From Bipolaris cookei (taxonomy: Eukaryota; Ascomycota; Dothideomycetes; Pleosporales; Pleosporaceae): 64,000 bases of DNA. The position numbers were made by a program, and so were the translations under genes. The notes under the pieces were generated by a model. It ran no database searches and was not told the origin of the DNA. It saw only the letters and a program-made list of their open reading frames with translations. Positions 32,473 through 40,202 of the stretch are shown piece by piece. The stretch spans positions 620,001 through 684,000 of the forward strand of contig NRSV01000008.1 in assembly GCA_002286855.1 (NCBI GenBank), in the 5' to 3' direction. How positions within the stretch are numbered: position 1 is the first letter of the stretch; each line of letters starts with the position of its first letter.

Positions 32473-33645
32473 TAGGGCGACCCAGGCGTTAGCGTCATTG
32501 AACAGATTTCTGCCTGCGCGATCGTGCTTCTTGCGAACATGAACTGCAAGTAATGGTTGCTGGTCCACGAGCATATACAACAAGCCCCGCAGCACAGCTG
32601 TGGCACTATTGATACGCGAGTCTGTCGCTTGGCAGAAGAAGTACGATAGAAGGGCAGTCTGAGGTAAAGAGTTTTGCAGTTCGTCGATAATACCACACAA
32701 CAGCATTGTCTTGCCTTTACCAGGATCGCCTTTCACCCAGAGCAGTCGGCTGTGTTGGTCATCATATCACTGCTTGAATGTGGTGTTGTCAAGAATCCAG
32801 CGGTAGGAGTCTGCTAGTAGTCCACCTTTGGTGTCCTCAATGCGCTTCTTGTCGTCGCACGGATCTGTTTGGCGTATGTCTTGAATGCATCGTTCCAACT
32901 TGTCGACCTCGCCTGTCAAACGCTTGAATGCGCCGGCCTCGCCCTCGCCATATACCGGCGCTAGCTCAACATTAAGGATGCCTTGTAAGCAGTATGCTCT
33001 GTCCTCGACGCGCCTAGTCGTCCGTCCTTCTGCCCACCTTAACCGCTCGTTGACGCTGAATCGAGAGAGTGGGGTCCCGTTGAGCACTTCGGACGGAATG
33101 TTAGTTATCTCGTGAATCATCGTCTGCAGGGATGTCTTGCTACCAAGGCTCTCTCCTTCTTGCGAGAAGAACTCAACTATGGTAGGAGCGAGAAGCTCTT
33201 GAAACGTCCAGCCCCGCGTAAACCACTGACTTAGCTTAAAAGCAGGCTCCCAGCTAAGCTCACTGGCTCTATCACAAGCTTTCCTCTTCCTCTTCCTCTT
33301 CCTCTTCCAAACATCTGACAGATAGGCATAGCATCTGGTTGCGTTACGGTACCAGCGAAACATCGATCGGATAGAGAAGGCGAGTTCAGCCTTGTTGACC
33401 TTGTCAATGCAACACGTGTCAATCCAAAAGTATTGTAGATTATCTTGCCGTGCTTGTTCTCCGCAGAAGACGATCTTCTTATAGCCTAGCTTTGTCTTGC
33501 CACCGCCTGCCTGGAGGTCCGCAAAGGTCACCTCGTCGTCATCTGCGCCCCAGGTGTGTGAGAGTATCGCGTAGGGGGGTATGTCGCCATCGTCGAAGCT
33601 GTGGATGCTAAGCTCTCCCCTTTCACTGTACCACAAGAGCCGCAT
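32473..33645 (-). pseudogene. HET-NACHT (HNWD-type) incompatibility gene, copy 1: stop and transposon-truncated
   Basis: Start at 33645 (MRLLWYSERG). HET domain: YAILSHTWGADDDEVTF, YFWIDTCCIDK and RGWTFQELLAP, all diagnostic of fungal HET proteins, which trigger cell death when unlike strains fuse. After 292 residues the frame meets TGA (32767-32769; TGG in the paralogue). The same frame continues with the NACHT P-loop (GDPGKGKT), and then ends at the pogo insertion at TA 32473-32474, right after the NAWVAL segment. The remainder of NACHT and any WD40 repeats are gone. A Lys-Arg dipeptide run (KRKRKRKRK, 33279-33309 on the plus strand, a six-base satellite) is absent in copy 2. Nonfunctional. 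Confidence 0.88.
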
Positions 33646-34070
33646 AGGTTCGTGTGGGTGTATAGTAGGTATAGTTATGCGATAAGAATAGGACTCGAAA
33701 GGCTAAAGTCGGTAGCCTGGTGGTGCGGGCGCTTGCTTGCTAGTTGCTTTCATGCTACTGATGGATGGTAAGCCTATAGAGAGAATGACGAGCAGGTGCA
33801 CCACCCTAAATACCAATAGGACCCTGTGATGCGTCAAGATGTCGCGAGCTGAGGCTACCGGCTTTCGCTGTATGCCTGGCTTGGTGGTGAATCCTGTGTG
33901 AAGCCCTAAGCGGGGTAAGGCGTGGCTCCATGTACGCGTCGTGCACTGCCCGCAAGGCTGAATCGCGTCTTCATCGAGAGCTGCATAGAATATAAAGCCT
34001 TTGGCGCTACTGGCAGGGTCTAAACTCTGACGCGCTTAAAGCTTGCCTGTTACGACGCAGGAGAAACGAG
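33646..34070 (-). promoter_or_regulatory. Upstream block of HET-NACHT copy 1, duplicated at 57.1-57.4 kb
   Basis: The sequence before the start of copy 1 is visibly similar to the sequence before copy 2 for about 400 bases (shared stretches such as CCCTGTGATGCGTC and GTCGCGAG). The duplication therefore included the promoter. No single element can be named. Confidence 0.65.
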
Positions 34071-34348
34071 AAAGCAGCCGCGCAAATGAAACATTTGTGA
34101 ATAACGTCTAACTAGATAAGAGAAATCGTCCTATCAGATAGCACAATAAAGCTAGCTCATCAATAATAGCAGGAGACGATGCATACATGGGGAGTCAGAT
34201 ATTTAATTTGACTTGAGCTTCACCGATATAACTAACAACATCATGTAAAACTGGAGAGAAAACGAGAGATTAAGTATTCAATATATACGCATCATCACGC
34301 CTGACGCTGCTTTTCTTTATATGTATCAAACCTACATTCAATCTTGCG
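34071..34348. other. Spacer
   Basis: AT-rich, no gene seen. Confidence 0.4.
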
Positions 34349-34717
34349 TCAAAGCATCAAATAAAGTGATTTTCGATAGGCAGTAGACCGACTACTTTGA
34401 TTCCAAGTCTTTTGTAGCGCTTGGACCGTGTCTGCTCTAAGAGCCTCAATACGCCTTCGGTGCACACTGTTTTCAGGTTCTCCAGTCACTTGATTTTCAA
34501 GCGCCGCTAGCTTGAACAGGAGTTGCCTTTGAACCTCTAAGGTCCCCTCAACTTCGTATATCTCGCGCTCGTTGTCTTTAAGTATTTGATCGCTAAATCG
34601 GCCTTTGTCATTAAAGACTCTGCGTTCACAATAACGATTCCTGTCTTTGAAATATGTATAGTCGTGTTCATCAATGAACTTTCGAATAGGTTTAGATGGT
34701 CTCCACCTGATTGCCAT
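34349..34717 (-). CDS. Small charged protein of unknown function (122 residues)
   Basis: One frame from ATG 34717 (MAIRWRPSKPIRKFIDEHDY) to the stop at 34349, with good context and no interruption. The protein is highly charged, without membrane segments or signal peptide, and looks mostly helical (EVEGTLEVQRQLLFKLAALE). I recognise no family. Because all neighbours are transposons or relics, it may be a fragment of a larger gene, but it is intact as seen. Confidence 0.5.
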   Translation of the reverse strand: MAIRWRPSKPIRKFIDEHDYTYFKDRNRYCERRVFNDKGRFSDQILKDNEREIYEVEGTLEVQRQLLFKLAALENQVTGEPENSVHRRRIEALRADTVQALQKTWNQSSRSTAYRKSLYLML

Positions 34718-35518
34718 GTTGCTTAGATAGTAGCTTCGCGACTATCAAGTCTTCGAAAGTTGGGTTGCACGTATTTTGTAGGTTGGCTTGAGCTACTTAT
34801 AGAGGTGGCCGCATATCAATTGACATCCGTCTCTATGTCTAAAGAGTGGCCAATCGGATTGAAAGGATCGCAGACTTCTATCGCAGCCGCTGCAAGGATG
34901 CGTCTGCGGCTATTGCAGAACGTCAAAGCTAGAGCGACCTATCGCAGTATATGCAAGAACGGGGAGGTAGCAATTGCAACCGAGCCATAGCAACAACTAT
35001 ACGTAAGAGGAAGATCAAAAAAGTTGCTTAAAATGCACGCACAATTCTTCTTACCACACAATCCCGCATCTACGCGTGCGACAACTCCTATGACCCCTGC
35101 GCTCTGATTGGTCGTTTTCGTCACTCAAGGACAGAAATCGGCTGTTCATAAAACGACGTTGACTGAACGTGGGTTAAAAGTTGCTGTCGTCAGTAATATT
35201 AGAGTGATAATAAACTTAGCGTCTTTCCCTTCTACCGCTCCAGGTGTACTGCACAGTTTCCCATATCGTTTTTCGTAAACACAGTGCTCCTTCCGCTATT
35301 GTGCGTAGTGATACACCCTATGCTTTTACATATCATGCGCTCTCTTATACTGGCATGTACCCTTGTCGTTTTGAGCTATCGTTTCTGATATTTAGTAGAG
35401 TCCTGATGGAAACGAGGCTCTACTGAGCTATGGCTGGACTAGGATGGAAGAAACGGGAGAAGATGTGCGTTATCATGGTCCAGACAGGACCGACTGACAC
35501 TCTTAGTTCATCCATCTA
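34718..35518. other. Spacer without recognised gene
   Basis: About 0.8 kb. Short frames on both strands only. It may contain 5' exons of the next gene that I cannot place. Confidence 0.35.
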
Positions 35519-36975
35519 GGCAAAGCGTTCTTGACCTTGCTCGCAACTATACAAGGCAATCGTCTTGATTATGTCCAGGCTAAGCTTTCCCCTCATAAGC
35601 TAGTATTTGAACATTCCTCTCGTGAGGACTCGAACGAAGCAATAGAAACTGCACTATCTGATACTCAAAGAATCCAGTTCTATCCTAGAATTCTCAATTC
35701 ACACCTCACAGCTGCCAGAATACCTGATGCTAGTCAGCATAGTTCTGTCTATCACGAAATTAGTCGAGCGTCTTTTGTTGATGGAAAGGCGCCGCGTTCG
35801 AGCAACAGCGTAAAACACGTATCCCAATACCTAACACCGGAAGAGTCTATGGTCACAGAAGGATTAGGGACTCCTTTAGATGCAACTGAAACCTTACATT
35901 TCGAGAATGCGGAAGACAGAGGACCAGAACCTATCCTAAATGATGTCCCTTCCCTACACTTAGCTACTCAGTCAAGGATGCCTTCCGTACCTCCATCCGT
36001 GCTATCGTCTGACTGGAGTACAAGCCCAGTACAGGAAACGGAATTTACATTACCAGATGATGCAATAGTGACTCATTGGCTTTACTCGTACGACCAGCTG
36101 AGCCGCCTCTATAGGTCCTCATACGAAGAGATCCAGTATGTGATTGAGATTGGTGATTCGTTTCTGCGAGAAGACGCAAAAGATTTCATCAATAGTTTCT
36201 GTCGTAGTTGGGATGCAGAGGATCCATGGTCTCGCCTTCCTACCGGCAATTCAGTGACTGGCATGTCCTTGACAGAAAAGATATTCAAAAGCCTCCAGTG
36301 TGCTGAAACAATCTCAGCTGACTCATTAGTCGAACCTATCAAACTAAGAATGGCAAGGGTTCTATTATATCATCAATATGAGCAGAAACTCATCGAGCTT
36401 AGACACAACTCTAGCTCAACCACTCGTCTTTCTTCAGGCAAGGGTTTAGCTAGCATAGCAAAGTCCGTCATCTTGGAAAGAATATATGGGTCGCAGTATA
36501 AGAACCTCACTGCACACGCTAAACGAAAACGCGAGAACAGCCTCAAATGGCATACGAGAATTGGCAAGAGATGGTCATATGTGACATCTCAGCTTGGAGT
36601 TGGGATAATTTTGACTTGCAGCCATATTCTAGAGATTCATATGTGAGAAACATATATCATAATCATGTTATTTACTAAATCTTCTAATAAAGCTCTAGAA
36701 ATGATCCTAAGAAGCTACCAGACCAAGGACTAATGATCCTTCTAACGTACCTATTACATGCGTACCCTAAAGGCGTCAGTGCTAGTCGAACGGTGGATCT
36801 TCTAGTTAAATCTATTATGGAGGGGGCCATGCCCTTAACCTGTCCACTTGCAGCACAAACGGCAAGTAGACTTGACGGATACAGTCAGGAGAATGAAAAG
36901 GCAATAGCTGAGCTGAAGGGCGAATGGCATTTGGTAAATCGGCCGGATAAGGCTATGAGGGTGATTTCGGTGTAG
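35519..36975 (+). CDS. Unknown fungal protein, 5' end unresolved, at least 2 exons
   Basis: Open coding part 35519-36642, intron 36643-36698 (GTGAGA, branch TTTACTAA, acceptor CTCTAG), exon 36699-36975. From 35531 the spliced length is 463 codons, a multiple of three, with a stop at 36973-36975. There is no ATG at the start of this part; the acceptor-like CATCTAG just before it suggests upstream exon(s) that I could not fix. The protein has a Ser-rich first third, a WLYSYDQLSRLYR helix region, a LTEKIFKSLQ region, and a C-terminal exon beginning NDPKKLPDQGLMILL. No family is recognised. It could be a fusion or relic, but the lack of stops over 460 codons favours a real gene or a young pseudogene. 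Confidence 0.55.
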
Positions 36976-36983
36976 TAGCTAAG

Positions 36984-37130
36984 ATATGCTGGCATTGGCA
37001 GGGGTTTGCGGAAGGATACTTCTCCAACTATTCATATGTGCTGTGTGGCAGTCGAAATGTGCTGGTATTTGCAGGGGCTTGCGGAAAGATACTTCTCTAA
37101 CTATCCATGCGTACCTTGGAAAAATTGAGT
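36984..37130 (+). repeat. Direct duplication of about 73 bases
   Basis: Two copies of a block starting ATGCTGGCATT and ATGTGCTGGTATT, about 73 bases apart, with a shared core GCGGAA..ATACTTCTC. Just downstream of the unknown gene. Confidence 0.75.
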
Positions 37131-37162
37131 GTCTCAGATCAGCACAGGAAGTTTCCAGCGAC

Positions 37163-37386
37163 AGGGTGTTTCTAGGAGCACAGCGTTCCTAAAAACATCC
37201 TGCTTCTAAAAACTAATTGCTCCTAGAAACACTCTGCTTCTAGGAGCACAGAGTTTCTAGAAACACCCTGCTCCTACAAACACTCTGCTCCTACAAACAC
37301 CCTGCTCGTGAAACGCTCTGCTCCTAGAAACACCCTGCTCGTGAAACGCTCTGCTCCTAGAAACGCTATGTTCCTAAAAAAATCCT
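37163..37386. repeat. Mixed-orientation 17-base satellite around CTCCTAGAAACACC
   Basis: About a dozen copies of a 17-base unit (CTGCTCCTAGAAACACC and variants with CTACAAACACT, CTCGTGAAACG). Near the left end the unit also occurs reversed (GTGTTTCTAGGAGCACAGCG), so the block holds inverted copies and the palindrome TTTCTAGAAA. It can fold on itself. No coding role is evident. Confidence 0.85.
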
Positions 37387-37821
37387 GCCGCATTTGAACG
37401 TGGTCTAACTCTTAGGAACTTGTCAATTTCTCTAATATCACGAACTTCGGTCAATCTAAATCTCAAACGTCCTGGTAATCTTAGGAGATACGATGCAGAG
37501 AGAATAGATAGACTTCCAGGGCACATGATAGCATCCACTGGAGGCCTTGAAGGAGGCTGTGCGGCTGCATATACGGTACAACACTCCTGATGATGCGGGC
37601 ACCTGCAGCCATCACGACTACTTCCAGGTCCTATCGCACTGGCTAATAAGGCCGAATACTGCAGGTTCATCGAGTTTTCCATGGCTATGCCTGAAGCTGT
37701 CTGGACTTATTTCTCAGTGTAACTCTACCTGAGCTCCACTCTACGGAACCAGTTTACGAAGTAAAGCATGTACAAAAGGTGCGAGCCCCCCATATTCAGT
37801 ACTGCACCAACTCTTGTCACT
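37387..37821. other. Spacer without recognised gene
   Basis: About 430 bases between the satellite and the membrane-protein pseudogene. Likely contains its promoter. Confidence 0.35.
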
Positions 37822-38775
37822 ATGGCACCCTTCGTATCAGTCAGCCTTGCGATTTGCTTTTCAGTTGGATCTTTACTAAGCAGCACGCTCACTTGCCTCG
37901 ATATCAGAAATCTATTCAGAGCAGAAGTCCGGGTGTCTGAGTACGACTACCGTTGGGAAAAAATTATGGGAGTTATTGTCGGTACCAGTTCAGTAGGCCT
38001 AGGGATCACTGGACTCATTGCAATTGCGACCAAACCCCATCCAGCAGAGATGTACTCCTGGCTTGACGCAATCATTATGTGTAATCTCCAACTTCTTACT
38101 AGCAACAACGTAAGATAGTCTGCCTACCTTGACAGTTCGTCTCCAACTAACAGAAAATTCAGCTCGTCCGAATGCTCCAAATCTTCATCTCTCCTCCCTA
38201 GAGCATATGGGCGGTACATCTGGTGGCGGTCTTGACTATACTGGATATTGCTTCCGCTGTTACGTAGGTGAACTCAATTCGTATCGAGGTTGTCTAAATG
38301 CGAGTAGGGGTAAAACAAAATCTTCTGCTTACGAGTCGGCACTGCTAACTCGTTTCGCTGCTGCATCCCTTTTCTCTTCGGCACTCTCACACAAGCAACT
38401 AGAGATCCACAAGAACTCAGGATCGGAGACCGGAGATGGAGACGAAGAATATATGCGATTATTGCATGCATTCGTCTTTACAAATGCTGCTGCAGCATCT
38501 AGCCAATTTTGTAGTGCGGTCTTCACCTCCAGTTTCTCACTTGCTGGTAGAAGCACTTCCACCAAACTGCGACAAGGCATTTTTATGGTGAGTCTTCTTT
38601 GGACTTCATCTCGTTATCTAATTGTTGCCAGGCATGTACTTTTATACAGCTATCATGCTATCTCCCTTTCTATATCAATCGGATATGGCGTCAAATCATT
38701 GTGCCAATAAGCGAGTGGATGAGAAGACTGCGCCACTCATTCCCATGCAGATTGGCAGACGGGAGTAACCTTTAG
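37822..38775 (+). pseudogene. Multi-exon membrane-protein gene with one in-frame TAG
   Basis: Model with four exons, 37822-38109, 38154-38263, 38308-38587 and 38632-38775; introns GTAAGA...AACAG, GTAGGT...GTAG (44 bases) and GTGAGT...GCCAG. The spliced total is 822 bases, a multiple of three, with phases that agree at each junction; this supports the model although no family is recognised. The protein begins MAPFVSVSLAICF (hydrophobic segment), then a second segment (IMGVIVGTSSVGLGITGLIA), a third (IWAVHLVAVLTILDIA), a Ser/Ala-rich loop and a basic end. The only interruption is TAG at 38199-38201 in exon 2 (CAG in a RIP reading). A minus-strand frame of 83 residues (38329-38580) overlaps exon 3 and I consider it a shadow. 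Confidence 0.5.
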
Positions 38776-39234
38776 ATAGAGCAATGTTGGAAGAAAGGTT
38801 GCGAGGGAAACTCTATTCAGGGGCTAAGCATCGATTCGTACATCAGTTTGGCTAGAGATACGCTAGTTAGAGGCGTTATTATATGTTCTCTGCCGAACTT
38901 TCATAATGATTACTGTATGGAAATGCGACAAGAATATGTGATTGTTCAAAGGAATGAGTTTTGGTAGTACTTACTCTGTTCGTCTAGCTAGTTAGTATTG
39001 CTACTTTGATATTCCACATTGTGGCTGGGGGCAACTGTGGCTGTAGCGATGCAATGAGCCAAACCGTTGAGCCAAGTGGAAGCGCTTTCTAAGCCCCTCT
39101 AGGAGGAGCAATGCTAAGTAAGTCTTCCACTCTACTTTATGTAGTGCATAGTCTCAATGAGAGGAGCTGGTCCAATACAAACAGCGTCATTTGATTGAAA
39201 TATAGCCTTGCTATAGCTCTTCCAAATCTGCTTA
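38776..39234. other. Spacer between two tail-to-tail genes
   Basis: No gene seen; many stops. Confidence 0.4.
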
Positions 39235-40012
39235 CTAGGCATGTCTGTTTGACAACCACTTCACAAGCTTGGCTATCGGCCCGCCGTTTAGCCTCTGTTC
39301 GCAAGACCCACTACCTACATGCTGGAAGAGTCCTGAAAGTTTCGAAAACGTAGTGTCGCATTCTGGACACCTGAACGGATAAACCGCGCCATCGTACTCT
39401 TCCTCCAAATCATAATAACTAAGGATATCGTCACGGTATTCCTCGTCCAGGAACTTCTGCCATTAATAACACATTGCAGCTAACTTATTTAAGTCCAGAA
39501 TATTAATACCAGACGTACACGTCCCAGACTCTAGATGGATTATCATCCCAGAATAAGTAGTGAAGGACCGAGTGCAACCATAGCATTCGACGGAAGGCTT
39601 CAGGTGCACCAGCTTGTGCTATTAGCTACTAGAGCGAGGACTGAATCAGGGTACGAGTAGTGCGTTCAAACACGGTAATACCCACATGTCGCAGGTTGTT
39701 GAGGCTATCGAAATGACGCTCGCATGTCGTACACACATTGTCATTCCTCAAATGGTCCCTGTACGCTTGGCTATCCGGTATCCACCACCCATCATCGTCA
39801 CAACCATCGCACATACTCCTATGAAGCGTGCTGCGATTGTGTTGTACTAACTCATCATAGGAGGAGCCGTCGAACTGGCAGACATCGCAAATGTGGTGAC
39901 GAGCCGAGGCATCATAATGCTGGTCTCTTGCTCGACTGGTATCGAATGTTCGGTCGCAACGGTGGCAGTAAGGTTTTGTACGAGAACTAACATCAGCGTA
40001 TTCATCACACCA
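39235..40012 (-). pseudogene. C2H2-type zinc-finger protein, stop and missing 5' end
   Basis: Exons about 40012-39686 and 39618-39235, joined over an intron with donor GTGGGT and acceptor TAATAG. The first exon encodes repeated zinc fingers: YCHRCDRTF...H, ICDVCQFDGSS...H, CDGCDDDGW...H and CTTCERHFDSLNNL, whose histidine lies just across the intron. Exon 2 gives ECYGCTRSFTTYSGM...H and then FRCPECDTTFSKLSGLFQH. This multi-finger layout is a fungal C2H2 family that recurs beside HET genes. TAA at 39463-39465 interrupts exon 2 (CAA in the RIP reading). No ATG precedes the first finger in frame, so the 5' end is missing or in an unseen exon. Probably nucleic-acid binding, now broken. Confidence 0.65.
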
Positions 40013-40202
40013 ACTTCAAGTTGTCTAGAATAGGTGTAATTTTAGTCACATATATACAAATCCATCATAAAAAATCGATTACAACTACTTTTAAAACGTG
40101 CAATCTTCGCGCTGTAGAGCTAAAGGCAGGAAAAGTAGGGTAATTTGAACACGTCTCACCACCAACAAAATACACACAGACCACCCGGATTACTAATCTA
40201 AA

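Noticed and set aside
37163..37386. Regular repeats considered as a CRISPR array
   Set aside because: Units are directly adjacent with no unique spacers, occur in both orientations, and the organism is a eukaryote.
38329..38580. 83-residue minus-strand frame opposite exon 3 of the membrane-protein pseudogene
   Set aside because: Looked protein-like, but the plus-strand splice sites and matching phases explain the region better. Confidence in this choice is moderate.
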